DNA of 64,000 nt from Azoarcus_F sp048158365 (GTDB taxonomy: Bacteria > Pseudomonadota > Gammaproteobacteria > Burkholderiales > Rhodocyclaceae), in NCBI GenBank assembly GCA_048158365.1, contig JBLLNL010000001.1; one strand, written 5' to 3'. Both the position numbers and the translations under genes were made by a program. Position 1 is the stretch's first letter, and the number at the start of each line of letters is the position of its first letter. This document shows, piece by piece, positions 8,863 to 18,310 of this stretch. The notes under the pieces were generated by a model, which worked only from the letters and a program-made list of their open reading frames with translations, was not told the DNA's origin and ran no database searches.

Positions 8863-10920
8863 TCAGGCTGCGACCATGCCGCTGTGACGCAGCAGGGCGT
8901 CGACCTTCGGTTCCCGCCCGCGGAAGGCCTTGAACGACTCCATCGCCGGGCGGCTGCCGCCGACTGCCAGGATCTCGCGCCAGAAGCGCTCTCCGGTGAC
9001 CGGATCGAGCAGCGTGCCCTTGCCTGCACCGGCTTCCTCGAAGGCTTCGAAGGCGTCCGCCGACAGCACCTCGGCCCACTTGTAGCTGTAGTAGCCGGCC
9101 GCATAACCGCCGGCGAAGATGTGCGAGAAACTGTGCGGGAAGCGGTGCCAGGTGGGCGGGGTCAGCACCGCGACCTCGCGCCGGACCTCATCGAGCAGCG
9201 CCAGCACGCGTTCGACCGGAACCGGACCGTCGGACGCGTCGACCTCGCTGTGCAGGCGCAGGTCGAACATCGAGAACTCGAGCTGGCGCACCGTCTGCAT
9301 GCCGCTCTGGAAGTTCTTGGCAGCGATCATCTTGTCGAACAGCGCGCGCGGCAGCGGTTCACCAGTCTCGACATGCGCGGTCATGCCCTCGAGCACATCC
9401 CACTCCCAGCAGAAATTCTCCATGAACTGACTGGGTAGCTCGACCGCGTCCCACTCGACGCCATGGATGCCGGCCAGCGCGAGTTCGTCGACCTGCGTGA
9501 GCAGGTGATGCAGACCGTGCCCGGCTTCATGGAACAGCGTCTGCACGTCGTCATGGGAGAAGGTGGCCGGCTTGCCCTCCGACGGGCCGGAGAAGTTGCA
9601 CACCAGATACGCGACCGGCGTCTGCACTCCGCGCGTGGTGAGCTGCCGGCTGCGCGCCGAATCCATCCACGCGCCGCCGCGCTTGGTCTCTCGCGCATGC
9701 AGGTCCATGAAGAAATGCCCGATGGTGTCGCCATTGCGTTCTATGCGGAAGAAATGCGCGGCCGGGTCCCAGCGCGGGCCGTCCTCGGGCAGGATGTCCA
9801 CGCTGTAGAGCTTTCGGATCAGGCCGAACAGGCCTTCGATGACCTTGGGCTCGGGGAAGTACTGCTTGACCTCCTGCTCCGAGAACGCATAGCGCGTCTG
9901 ACGCAGCTTTTCCGACGCGTAGGCGACATCCCAGGGTTCGAGCGGATCCAGGCCGAGCTCATCCGCCGCAAACGTGCGAAGCTCCTTAAGATCGCGTTCG
10001 GCGAACGGCCTCGCCTTCGCGGTCAGCTCGCGCAAAAAGCCGAGCACCTCGTCGGCGCTCTCGGCCATCTTCGCGACCAGCGACACCTCGGCATAGTTGC
10101 GATAGCCGAGCAGCTTAGCCTCCTCGGCCCGCAGCGCCAGGATCCGGCCGATCAGTCCACCGTTGTCCAGTTCCGCCGGGCCGAACTCGGATGCGCGGGT
10201 GGCATAGGCGCGATACATTCGGGCGCGCAGGTCGCGGTTGTCCGCGTACTGCATCACCGGCAGATAGCTCGGCATCTGCAGTGAGAACTTCCAGCCCGAT
10301 TTGCCGGCCTTGTCGGCCGCCGTGCGGGCGGCGGCGATCACGTCCTTGGGCAAGCCTGCCAGCAGGGCCTGGTCGGCTATCCACTCCGCATGCGCGTTGG
10401 TCGCATCGAGCAGGTTTTCGGAGAATTTCGCGGCCAGCGCAGACAGTTCTTCCTGGATTTCCTTGAAGCGGGGTTTGACTTCGTCCGCGAGTTCGGCCCC
10501 CGCGAGACGGAAGTCGCGCAGTTCATGCTCGAGGATGCGCTGGCGCACCGGGGCGAGCGTTGCGAACTCGGGTCCGTCATGCAGCGCCTTGTATTTGTCG
10601 AACAGTTTCAGGTTCTGACCGACCTCGGCATAGAAACGCGAGATCTCGGGCAGCATGTGGTTGTAGGCCTCGCGCCATTCGGGGACGTCCATGACGCTGT
10701 GGAAATGACCGACCACACCCCAGGCCCGCCCCAGACGTTCGCCGGCTTCGGTCAATGGGACGACGAAATCGTCCCAGGTCGGCGCGTCGGGTTTCTCGAG
10801 CAAGCGTTCGATCAGGCTGCGGTTCTCGGCGATCAGCTGCGTGATCGCCGGTTCGACATGTTCCGGCCGGATCGCGTCGAAACGGGGGAAGGACGAAAAA
10901 TCGAGCATCGGATTGTTCAT
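8863..10920 (-). CDS. prlC: Oligopeptidase A, M3 family metallopeptidase
   Basis: 685 residues. Cytoplasmic zinc oligopeptidase that degrades small peptides, including cleaved signal peptides. The zinc motif HEAGHGLHHLLTQ is present, with the third ligand in the following GVEWDAVELPSQFMENF helix. It shows the usual M3 N-terminus (LDFSSFPRFDAIRPEHVEPA) and C-terminal YYSYKWAEVLSADAFEAF. An alternative start four codons later (MLDF) is possible. It converges on the CbbO/NorD remnant 16 bases away. Confidence 0.95.
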   Translation of the reverse strand: MNNPMLDFSSFPRFDAIRPEHVEPAITQLIAENRSLIERLLEKPDAPTWDDFVVPLTEAGERLGRAWGVVGHFHSVMDVPEWREAYNHMLPEISRFYAEVGQNLKLFDKYKALHDGPEFATLAPVRQRILEHELRDFRLAGAELADEVKPRFKEIQEELSALAAKFSENLLDATNAHAEWIADQALLAGLPKDVIAAARTAADKAGKSGWKFSLQMPSYLPVMQYADNRDLRARMYRAYATRASEFGPAELDNGGLIGRILALRAEEAKLLGYRNYAEVSLVAKMAESADEVLGFLRELTAKARPFAERDLKELRTFAADELGLDPLEPWDVAYASEKLRQTRYAFSEQEVKQYFPEPKVIEGLFGLIRKLYSVDILPEDGPRWDPAAHFFRIERNGDTIGHFFMDLHARETKRGGAWMDSARSRQLTTRGVQTPVAYLVCNFSGPSEGKPATFSHDDVQTLFHEAGHGLHHLLTQVDELALAGIHGVEWDAVELPSQFMENFCWEWDVLEGMTAHVETGEPLPRALFDKMIAAKNFQSGMQTVRQLEFSMFDLRLHSEVDASDGPVPVERVLALLDEVRREVAVLTPPTWHRFPHSFSHIFAGGYAAGYYSYKWAEVLSADAFEAFEEAGAGKGTLLDPVTGERFWREILAVGGSRPAMESFKAFRGREPKVDALLRHSGMVAA

Positions 10921-11130
10921 TCGGTTCTCTCAGGTTACAGGATTGGGTGCCGGAGCCCGGCGTCGCGAGGTGTCAGTGACCCCGTCGCCGCCTCGGTTCG
11001 TTGGCCTCGATTCTACGCGCCCGCGTCATTTCCCCGCGCTGTCGTCCTGATCGAGGGCGCGAAACGGCCTGCCGGCCGGAGGATCCGGTGAGATCCCCCG
11101 GCCGGGACTGACGCCGGTGCCGCAACTCTT

Positions 11131-11904
11131 TCAGTCGATCAGATCGCGGTAGGCATGCCAGGACGCGTGTCCCAGCAGCGGCAGCAGGATCACCATGCCG
11201 ATCATCATCGTCGCGAAACCGATGCCGATCAGTGCGACGATCAGTACCGCCCACACCAGCATGGCCAGCGGGTTGGTCCCGGCGGCCCGCACGCTGGTCA
11301 TCATCGCGGTGACCATATCGGTCTCACGGTCCATCAGCATCGGCACCGCCACGACCGTCGCGATGAAGACCAGCGCGGCGAACACCGCGCCGACCAGCAC
11401 GTAGGCGGCGGCAAAGCCCAGATGCTCACCGGACAGGAACACCGTGCGCAGGAAACCGCTGACCTCGGTGATCTCGCCCGGGAACAGCAGCGCGAACAGC
11501 ACGGCCGACACGCGCTCCCACCCCAGCATCACGATGGCCAGGAATACGCCGATCGACAGCAGGGACTCGCGGCTGTCGCGGATGCCGCGCAGCGAGGACG
11601 CGAGATCGGCCGACTGACCGGCCGCGCTGCGACGCGAGATCTCGTAAAGGCCTGCCGCGGCCAGCGGACCGATCAGGAAGAAGCCCGAGATCGAGGCGGT
11701 GATCAGATAGGGCCGCGGCGCGGCGAAACTGACGATCAGAAAGCCCAGCAGCGCAAAGAACAGCCCGTAGGCGATGCTGGCGAACGCATGTTCGCGCAGA
11801 TCCTCCCATCCGAGTTTCAGCCAGTGCAGCGGGCGGGCGGTATCCACTTCGCGGATGTGCGGCAGGTTGAAATGGCGATCGAGCGGGTGGACGGTTTGTG
11901 CCAT
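11131..11904 (-). CDS. DUF2189 integral membrane protein
   Basis: 257 residues with about six hydrophobic helices (for example ASIAYGLFFALLGFLIVSFA, YLITASISGFFLIGPLAAAG, LLSIGVFLAIVMLGWERVSA, LAMLVWAVLIVALIGIGFAT). The W-REHAFASIAYGL and LIGPLAAAGLYEISRR wording is typical of DUF2189. GGAGG five bases before the second Met (11904) decides the start over the Met at 11916. The function of the family is unknown. The gene is 106 bases downstream of an MFS gene on the same strand. Confidence 0.85.
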   Translation of the reverse strand: MAQTVHPLDRHFNLPHIREVDTARPLHWLKLGWEDLREHAFASIAYGLFFALLGFLIVSFAAPRPYLITASISGFFLIGPLAAAGLYEISRRSAAGQSADLASSLRGIRDSRESLLSIGVFLAIVMLGWERVSAVLFALLFPGEITEVSGFLRTVFLSGEHLGFAAAYVLVGAVFAALVFIATVVAVPMLMDRETDMVTAMMTSVRAAGTNPLAMLVWAVLIVALIGIGFATMMIGMVILLPLLGHASWHAYRDLID

Positions 11905-12022
11905 GTTGACCTCCATTGAGCAAGGCGGGAATCGGTCGGCGCCCGGCAGCGCTGTCGTTGCACTGCTGCGGGTCGCTCAAGCCCTTTGAAGCCTCGATCG
12001 GGGCCAAAGTTCGCCCGGCCGG

Positions 12023-13282
12023 TCAGTTCGCCTTCCACACGTTGCGGCAACCGGTCTCCCGCACGAACAGGCTCGCGAGGGTTCCGAGCACTGCCAGCGC
12101 CGCGATCACGCCTATTCCGAGCATGAAGGTCTGCTCGCCGTACTGCCGTACGCCGGCGACCATCGTGCCGTCCCAGCCCAGGTCCATCACGAAGCCGACG
12201 GCCGGCTGCATCAACGCGGCCGCCAAGAAACCACCCATGTTGGTCACGCTGGTGCTCATGCCGGACAACTGGGGCGGATTGACCTCCTTCGCGCAGGCCC
12301 AGGTCAGCGAGAAACCGGCCGTCGCGACACCCATCACGCCGAACAGCGTGTGGCTCAGCCACAGCGGCAGCGTGATCGCCGTCAGTAACACGACCCAGAA
12401 GGCGCACACGATCAGGCCGCTGCCGAACAGCACCGGCTTGCGCCGACCTAGCCGGTCGGACAGTGACCCGACCACCAGGCACCCGACCGCGAAACCGGCG
12501 AAGTACAGCGACAGATGGCCGGCTGCGGTGACCGCGTCCATGCCGTGAATCCTGCTCAGATAAGGGGTCAGCCACAGGCCGCCGAACGTGAAGAAGCTGC
12601 CGGTCAGGCCGAAATTGACGACAACCGGGGGCCAGGTGTCGCGGTTTTTCAGCACGCCGGCCAGCGCGCTCATGATCGCGGTGCGGTCGAAGCGCGGCCT
12701 GTCGGCGCCGGAGCCCGCGTCCTCGCGGATCAGCAGCCAGCTGCCTGCGGCCAGCACCAGCGAAACGCCGGCCACGCCGACGAAGACCATGCGCCATGAC
12801 ACGATCTCGGCCACGGCGGCGAGCGGCGTGCCGGCCAACACCGAACCCGCATTGCCGACCAGCATCGCCAGCCCGACCATCGTCGCGAAGCGCCGCTCGT
12901 CGAACCACACCGCGATCAACTTCAGCATTGCGATGAACACCACCGATACGCCCAGGCCGATCAGCGTGCGACCGATCATCGCGATCGTCAGATCCGGTGC
13001 CAGCGCGAACAGCAGACTGCCGGCCGCGGCCAGCAGGCTGCCTACCGTCAGGATGCGACGCGGACCGAGGGTGTCGACCAGCACGCCGGTCGGCACCTGC
13101 ATCAGCGTGTAGATGTAGAAGTACGTGGCCGCCAGCACGCCCAGGGACGCGGCCGTGGTCTGGAAGGTCGCGGCGAGATCGGTTGCGATGCCGGCCGGCG
13201 CGAAGCGATGGAAGAACGAGAGAACGTAGGCGGCGACGACGATCGCGAGCGCGATCTTGCGGCCCGGGGCCGAGGTGCTCAT
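12023..13282 (-). CDS. MFS transporter
   Basis: About 419 residues with twelve predicted membrane helices and the MFS loop motif DTLGPRRILTVGS between helices 2 and 3, repeated in the second half as SDRLGRRKPVLFGS. The N-terminus ALAIVVAAYVLSFFHRFAPAG resembles the carboxylate/nitrate-type MFS group, but the substrate cannot be told. GGAGA precedes the chosen start; 21 further upstream codons are open. The last predicted helix is followed by a short basic tail (RETGCRNVWKAN). Confidence 0.85.
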   Translation of the reverse strand: MSTSAPGRKIALAIVVAAYVLSFFHRFAPAGIATDLAATFQTTAASLGVLAATYFYIYTLMQVPTGVLVDTLGPRRILTVGSLLAAAGSLLFALAPDLTIAMIGRTLIGLGVSVVFIAMLKLIAVWFDERRFATMVGLAMLVGNAGSVLAGTPLAAVAEIVSWRMVFVGVAGVSLVLAAGSWLLIREDAGSGADRPRFDRTAIMSALAGVLKNRDTWPPVVVNFGLTGSFFTFGGLWLTPYLSRIHGMDAVTAAGHLSLYFAGFAVGCLVVGSLSDRLGRRKPVLFGSGLIVCAFWVVLLTAITLPLWLSHTLFGVMGVATAGFSLTWACAKEVNPPQLSGMSTSVTNMGGFLAAALMQPAVGFVMDLGWDGTMVAGVRQYGEQTFMLGIGVIAALAVLGTLASLFVRETGCRNVWKAN

Positions 13283-13361
13283 GCTGTCTCCTGTCGGCGC
13301 CGCGTGTCCGCGCTGCGCCTGATTCTTGTGCGCCGGACGCATCATGTGCGTCCGGTCGGTG

Positions 13362-14285
13362 TCAGTCCAGCGTGCGCCCGGTGAGTTTCTCGAAGGCTTC
13401 GCGGTACTTCGCCGCGGTCTGCGCGATCACGTCGGCCGGAAGATGCGGGCCGGGCGCCTTCTTGTTCCAGGTCAGCGTTTCGAGATAATCGCGCACGAAC
13501 TGCTTGTCGAAGCTGGGCGGGCTGATGTCTTCACTATAGTGCTCGGCCGGCCAGAAGCGGGACGAATCCGGGGTCAGGGCCTCGTCGATCAGGTGCAGCT
13601 TGCCAGCCCGGTCGACGCCGAACTCGAACTTGGTGTCGGCGATGATGATGCCGCGCTGCGATGCGTAGTCCGCTGCCTCGGTGTACAGCGCGAGTGCGGC
13701 GTCGCGCGCCTGCGCCGCCAGCGCGGCGCCGTCGGCGCCACTGCCGGCCAGGGCCTCGGCGCAGCGGCCGCGGGCCTGCTCAAACGAGATGTTCTCGTCG
13801 TGATCGCCGACATCGGCCTTGCTCGCCGGCGTGAAGATCGGCTGCGGCAGCTTCGCCGCCTGCTTCAGCCCGGGCGGCAGCGCGATGCCGCAGATCGTCC
13901 CGCTCGCCTGGTAGTCCTTCCAGCCCGAACCGATTACGTAGCCACGCACCACAGCCTCGATCGGCAGGGGTTTCAGGCGCTTGACCACCAGCGCCCGGTC
14001 GCGCACCTGGTCGCGTTCGTCCGGCGCGACCACGCTTTCCGGATCGATGCCGGTGAGCTGGTTCGGGATGACATGATGCAGGCGCTCGAACCAGAACAGC
14101 GCCATCGCGGTCAGCACACGCCCCTTGTCCGGAATCGGGTCGGGCAGCACGACGTCGAAGGCCGACAGGCGGTCGCTGGTGACGATCAGCAGTCGGTCGT
14201 CATCGACGGCGTAGATGTCCCGGACCTTGCCGCGCGCGAGCAGGGGCAGGCTGGAAATCGAGGATTCGAACAGGGTCTTGGTCAC
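13362..14285 (-). CDS. purC: SAICAR synthase PurC
   Basis: 307 residues, the longer SAICAR synthase type. Ligates aspartate to CAIR in purine synthesis. Motifs: LLARGKVRDIYAVDDDRLLIV (ATP-binding N-terminus), VVRGYVIGSGWKDYQ, DTKFEFGVD and DEALTPDSSRFWP (substrate-binding). GTG start with GGAAG about eight bases upstream. Downstream of DUF3422 on the same strand with about 50 bases between. Confidence 0.96.
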   Translation of the reverse strand: MTKTLFESSISSLPLLARGKVRDIYAVDDDRLLIVTSDRLSAFDVVLPDPIPDKGRVLTAMALFWFERLHHVIPNQLTGIDPESVVAPDERDQVRDRALVVKRLKPLPIEAVVRGYVIGSGWKDYQASGTICGIALPPGLKQAAKLPQPIFTPASKADVGDHDENISFEQARGRCAEALAGSGADGAALAAQARDAALALYTEAADYASQRGIIIADTKFEFGVDRAGKLHLIDEALTPDSSRFWPAEHYSEDISPPSFDKQFVRDYLETLTWNKKAPGPHLPADVIAQTAAKYREAFEKLTGRTLD

Positions 14286-14335
14286 GGTGATGACTTCCGG
14301 AGGGCGGGAGTGGGGATCCAGGCAGGGATTATAGG

Positions 14336-15628
14336 TCACTCCATGCCTGCTTCCTCGGCGGCGAGCCTGCCGCGCATGCGTCGGAGTCCGAGAAACACCA
14401 AGCCCGCGATGATGGGTATCGCCACTGCGGTCACGATCTCCGGCGTCAGCGGCGCGATCCACGCCTTGCCACCCTTGGCGAGATAATTCACGAGTTGCGA
14501 CCCGTAATAGGTGATGGCGACGATGGACAGCCCCTCGACCGTTTCCTGCAACCGCAACTGCAGCTTGGCACGCCGGTTCATCTGCTCGAGCAGGGCCTGG
14601 TTCTGGCGTTCGAGCTCGATATCCACTCGGGTGCGCAACAATTGTGAGTTTCGCGCGATCCGGCCCGAGAGTTCCTCCTGGCGGCGTGCGATGGTCTCGC
14701 AGGTCGCCATCGCCGGTGCGAGACGTCGCTCCATGAACTCCCGGATCGTCGGAAAACCGGGTATCCGGCTCTCGCGTAGTTCATCGATGCGCTGTCTCGC
14801 CAGGCGGTAGTATGCGGCTCCGGCGCCGAAGCGATACGTGGTTTTCGCGACCGAGCGTTCGACTTCGGCCGCAAGACGGGTCAGACGTCCGAGCACCATG
14901 CGCTCGTCCTCGGAACTGTCGGCTGTGCCCATGCAGTCCATCAGGTCGGCCAGTTCGTCCTCGGCAGAGGAGACCAGCCGGCCGACCGACTTGGCCACCG
15001 GAAAGGCGAGCAAGGCCATTATCCGGTAGGTCTCGAGCTCGAGCAGGCGCTGGACCATGCGCCCCGCCTGGCGCGGGGTGAAGGATTCATCGACGAGCAG
15101 GTAGCGTGAAAAGCCGTCGTGGATGTGAAAATCGGTGAACACCCAGCCTGCACCATCGGCGACCTTGGCCGCGATCTGGGTCTGTCCGTGCGGCGACAAC
15201 TGGCTCATGATCGCGTCCGGCGAAACCTGCGACACCGGGCGCAGTTCGACATGGGTCGCCACCATCAGCTGGCCAGGAATGTCCTTCCGCCAGAGTGCGG
15301 GCACGACCTGCAGCGCATACTCGTCCATTGTCTCGACGCCATCGATGTGTCGAAAGAAGGCATAACTGGAGAATTCGTTGTGACGCTCCCACTTCAGCCT
15401 GAAATCCCCTGCATCAATGAATACATGGCCCGATTCGGTATCGGGTACCGGCAGGCCGAGCTGCAGCGCGAGTTGCATCAGGTGCGACGCTTCCCGTTCC
15501 GCGCTGCCGTGCGCATGCACGAAAGCGAGATAGGTGACGAACTCCGGCGCCTTCAGCGGAACCGGCGGCCGTGCGTGCACCTCGTCGTTCAGACTGCGGC
15601 GCAGTGGATGTTCCTCGAACAGCGACAT
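14336..15628 (-). CDS. DUF3422 family membrane-anchored protein
   Basis: 430 residues. The N-terminus MSLFEEHPLRRSLNDEVHAR is the family hallmark. A long helical, coiled-coil-like stretch near residues 320-385 (QEELSGRIARNSQLLRTRVD through LQLRLQETVEG) is followed by two membrane helices (SIVAITYYGSQLVNYL and IVTAVAIPIIAGLVFLGLRR). Such proteins are widespread in proteobacteria and may be inner-membrane anchored; the function is unknown. The upstream 66 open codons are Pro/Ser-rich and not family-like, so the start at the conserved Met is preferred. Confidence 0.85.
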   Translation of the reverse strand: MSLFEEHPLRRSLNDEVHARPPVPLKAPEFVTYLAFVHAHGSAEREASHLMQLALQLGLPVPDTESGHVFIDAGDFRLKWERHNEFSSYAFFRHIDGVETMDEYALQVVPALWRKDIPGQLMVATHVELRPVSQVSPDAIMSQLSPHGQTQIAAKVADGAGWVFTDFHIHDGFSRYLLVDESFTPRQAGRMVQRLLELETYRIMALLAFPVAKSVGRLVSSAEDELADLMDCMGTADSSEDERMVLGRLTRLAAEVERSVAKTTYRFGAGAAYYRLARQRIDELRESRIPGFPTIREFMERRLAPAMATCETIARRQEELSGRIARNSQLLRTRVDIELERQNQALLEQMNRRAKLQLRLQETVEGLSIVAITYYGSQLVNYLAKGGKAWIAPLTPEIVTAVAIPIIAGLVFLGLRRMRGRLAAEEAGME

Positions 15629-15764
15629 GGGCGGGACCGTAGATGGTGGGGGCAATGCCGGGGTTGGGAAGGGCGATGCATGTGCGAAAGACGAGCCTAT
15701 AATAAACCGGTCAATCGATCTTGATGCCTTCGCCGGCGGCGGTGCCGGCTTTTGTCCGTTCTCG

Positions 15765-16517
15765 ATGAAAGTACCCTCTGAAGTGACGCCCGACTGGTTG
15801 CGCCGATTTGCCAAGGATTGGCGCATGCGCCGACATCGTTGCGATTTGTGGGTGCTCGAGGACCTCGGTCTGGGCTATCTTCCGGTGCCCAAGGTAGCAT
15901 CGAGTTCGATTCGCAACAGCTTCGTGGACAGGATGACACCGGTTCTGCTTGGACGGCCCGACGTGTCGCGGAGAGCGGTCAAGGAACGCGTCGAGGCGCG
16001 CATCCGGCTGTCGCTCGACATCACCGGTGTCAAGGAGCGTCGAAAGACGCTGTTCGTGTTCACCTTCGTTCGAAATCCGCTGACGCGTTTACATTCCTGC
16101 TACCGGGACAAGGTGGTGAATGCGGCCGAACGGCGCGAGAAGTGCACGCTGTCGCCGTATGGCATTCAGTTCGGCATGAGCTTCGACGAGTTCGCCATGC
16201 GTATCGCGGAGATCCCGGATGCAAGGGCGGATCAGCATTTTCGCTCGCAGCACAGCTTCGTGGCGTCCGGCGGCGCGCTTCTCGTCGACTACGTGGGCAA
16301 GATCGAGCAGTTCGAGGAAGACTGGCTGCCGCTCAAAGTCCGTTTCGGTCTGCCGCCTCCCGCGCGCAGCCGGCGAGTTTCCGGCGAACCGCTCGCGGTG
16401 CCCGACCTGCCGCTGAGCAGGGCTGCGGCAGAGCAGGCAGTCCGGCGTTATGCAGAAGACATCGAAATCTTCGGTTACGAGCGCGAGATCGAGGCGGTGC
16501 TGGCGCTTCTGAAGTGA
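15765..16517 (+). CDS. Sulfotransferase family 2-like protein
   Basis: About 250 residues. The PAPS 5'-phosphosulfate loop (VPKVASSSIRNSF) and the 3'-phosphate site (FTFVRNPLTRLHSCYRDKV) are both clear, with the later VGKIEQFEEDW typical of HNK-1/chondroitin-type sulfotransferases. It would transfer sulfate from PAPS to a sugar or lipid acceptor, presumably a surface polysaccharide. It stands alone: no glycan cluster is next to it. A TATAAT at about 15698 lies upstream. The start at MKVPSEVTPDWL is inferred from composition; upstream codons look non-coding. Confidence 0.8.
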   Translation: MKVPSEVTPDWLRRFAKDWRMRRHRCDLWVLEDLGLGYLPVPKVASSSIRNSFVDRMTPVLLGRPDVSRRAVKERVEARIRLSLDITGVKERRKTLFVFTFVRNPLTRLHSCYRDKVVNAAERREKCTLSPYGIQFGMSFDEFAMRIAEIPDARADQHFRSQHSFVASGGALLVDYVGKIEQFEEDWLPLKVRFGLPPPARSRRVSGEPLAVPDLPLSRAAAEQAVRRYAEDIEIFGYEREIEAVLALLK

Positions 16518-16578
16518 TCGTCTGTCGAGGGCCCGAGCGATCGTGGGCAGGGACGCACGCAGCAGACCGAGTAGGCCA

Positions 16579-17388
16579 CTACCGAGGTGGAAGACTCTGA
16601 CCGGCGATTTCGCTCGTCTTGATGCCGTCGTCTGGCGAGAACGGTTCCAGCGAAAGCCGCTGTGCCTGGCGCAGATTCCCGGGCGACATACTGCGCGCCA
16701 GTGTCTCCCGCTCGCGTGCGGCTTCGAGGTGATGCGACGCCGCAGCACGGTTCATCCACACATAGCCATTGATCGGATCCTTGTCGACGCCGACGCCATC
16801 GCGGTAGAAGCGACCGAGCTCGAGCATGCCTTCCGGGTCTTCCGCATGGGCCGCACGCAGAATCCATTCCACGGCGATGTCGTAGTTCTGCAACGCACCG
16901 ACCCCGGTACGGTACATGCGGCCGAGCTGTATCATCGCAGCGGCGTGTCCGTTCTCGGCGGCCTTGTGGAGCCAGACCAGCGCCACCGGCGCCTTCTGGC
17001 CATCGAGCGCGGCTTCCAGCAGCAGCTTCTTGCCGACCCTGAACTGCGCTTCGGCGTTGCCGTCCTCGGCCGCCTGAAGCGTTTCGGCGTTCAGGATCGC
17101 GTAGGCGTCGACGACTTTCGGGCTGCGTTCACGATCCGAGTCGGGCCGGATCGTGAACGTCACGATCATCGCCAACAACAACAACGCAAATGCGGCGGCA
17201 CCGCCCATCGCGATCATTACGCCGGCGGAGCGTCCCGGCGCGGGTGCCAGAAAACGGTGCGAGCAGCCGACGCACCGGAACGGTCGAAGCCCGAGATTGG
17301 AATGCTTTTCGGTGTGCGACTCCCATTTTGATTCGCGCACCAGGGTCGCCTGGCATCTGGGACAGCACAGTTTTTTTGACGGGACCAT
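16579..17388 (-). CDS. Zinc-ribbon, single-span membrane protein with Sel1-like repeats
   Basis: 269 residues. The N-terminus has two CxxC knuckles (CCPRCQ and CVGC) forming a zinc ribbon. A transmembrane helix follows (VMIAMGGAAAFALLLLAMIV, about residues 57-76), then TPR-like Sel1 repeats (NAEAQFRVGKKLLLEAALDG, GHAAAMIQLGRMYRTGVGAL, PEGMLELGRFYRDGVGVDKD). Sel1 proteins scaffold protein-protein contacts; the topology suggests a cytosolic ribbon and periplasmic repeats. Preceded by a short perfect palindrome. Confidence 0.75.
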   Translation of the reverse strand: MVPSKKLCCPRCQATLVRESKWESHTEKHSNLGLRPFRCVGCSHRFLAPAPGRSAGVMIAMGGAAAFALLLLAMIVTFTIRPDSDRERSPKVVDAYAILNAETLQAAEDGNAEAQFRVGKKLLLEAALDGQKAPVALVWLHKAAENGHAAAMIQLGRMYRTGVGALQNYDIAVEWILRAAHAEDPEGMLELGRFYRDGVGVDKDPINGYVWMNRAAASHHLEAARERETLARSMSPGNLRQAQRLSLEPFSPDDGIKTSEIAGQSLPPR

Positions 17389-17393
17389 GCTGC

Positions 17394-17410
17394 TTGACTT
17401 CCCAAGTCAA
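17394..17410. promoter_or_regulatory. Inverted repeat upstream of the Sel1 gene
   Basis: TTGACTT-CCC-AAGTCAA is a perfect 7-bp dyad immediately before the start codon of the zinc-ribbon/Sel1 gene. It could be an operator or part of a leader hairpin. Further on (17478-17506) CGTCCGTCC and GGACGGACG form a second hairpin in the tail of the OmpA gene's transcript, without a clear T-run. Confidence 0.4.
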
Positions 17411-17526
17411 TCACTTGAACCCGTATGTTACAACCTGCTCGGCGATTCCCGGTCAGATTGCGTGAATTCGTTCGATACGTCCGTCCAAAGTGGCAGCGGA
17501 CGGACGTGTCGACGCGGTTCTGCGGT

Positions 17527-18177
17527 CTACTGCTGCAGCGGGATGATCAGCATCTCGACCCTGCGGTTCTGGGCCCGCCCGGCAGCGGTCGAATTGTCAG
17601 CGATCGGACGGGTCAGACCGAAGCCGTAGGCCTCGATGCGGCTCGGCGCGACACCGCTCTGCATCAGATAGCTGCGTACGCTCAGCGCCCGATTCTCGGA
17701 CAGGGTCTGGTTATAAGCGGCCGATCCGACCGAGTCGGTATGACCTTCTATCCTGAGTATCGTGTCCGGATACTGATTGACGCTCATCGCGACCTGATCC
17801 AGGACCGGGCGGAACTGCGGTTTGACGTCAGCGCGGTTGGTATCGAAGGTGATGTTCTCAGGCGCCTGGAGTCGAATCGTGTCGCCCTCGCGCTGGACCT
17901 CGACACCGGTGCCGGCCATCTGGCGGCGAAGTTCGGCCTCCTGCTGGTCCATCTGGCGGCCTACCAGGCCGCCTACGGTCGCGCCGACCGCAGCCCCGAT
18001 CAATGCGCCCTTGCCCCTGTCGCTGGAACCCGAGACTGCCGTGCCGAGCAGGGCGCCCCCGATCGCACCTATGGTCGCGCCGGAAGCGGTCTTCGCGCGC
18101 TCGCCCTGATAGGGGTTGGTGGCGCAGCCGACCAGCGTCATCACGCATGCGGCGGTTATCAATATGCCTTTTCTCAT
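17527..18177 (-). CDS. OmpA-family lipoprotein with glycine zipper (YiaD-like)
   Basis: 216 residues. The signal peptide ends in the lipobox LVGC (Cys near residue 18), so the mature protein is a lipoprotein. Two glycine-zipper stretches follow (GATIGAIGGALLGTAVSG and GALIGAAVGATVGGLVGRQM). The C-terminal OmpA domain has the peptidoglycan-binding core EGHTDSVGSAAYNQTLSENR and YGFGLTRPIADN. It probably tethers the outer membrane to the cell wall. GGGAG upstream fixes the start at MRKGILITAA. Confidence 0.9.
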   Translation of the reverse strand: MRKGILITAACVMTLVGCATNPYQGERAKTASGATIGAIGGALLGTAVSGSSDRGKGALIGAAVGATVGGLVGRQMDQQEAELRRQMAGTGVEVQREGDTIRLQAPENITFDTNRADVKPQFRPVLDQVAMSVNQYPDTILRIEGHTDSVGSAAYNQTLSENRALSVRSYLMQSGVAPSRIEAYGFGLTRPIADNSTAAGRAQNRRVEMLIIPLQQ

Positions 18178-18310
18178 TTTCGTGACTCCCAAGGGTTTAT
18201 GGTTGTAGCAGTATCCCGATTGTGAGTCCTTGGACTGCATTCATCGGTATCGGGTTCTTCTGCAATTGTAAGCACGCATGCCGGCGTCTGTGCGGGATTT
18301 TTTGGACGGG

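Noticed and set aside
11155..11919. 254-codon plus-strand ORF
   Set aside because: Antisense to the DUF2189 membrane protein; its His/Arg/Gln-rich composition is typical of a reversed hydrophobic gene.
18250..18290. TGTAAGCA between the OmpA and TIGR04282 genes
   Set aside because: Lacks the GGA/GTT end and the CGAC box, and no plus-strand gene follows.
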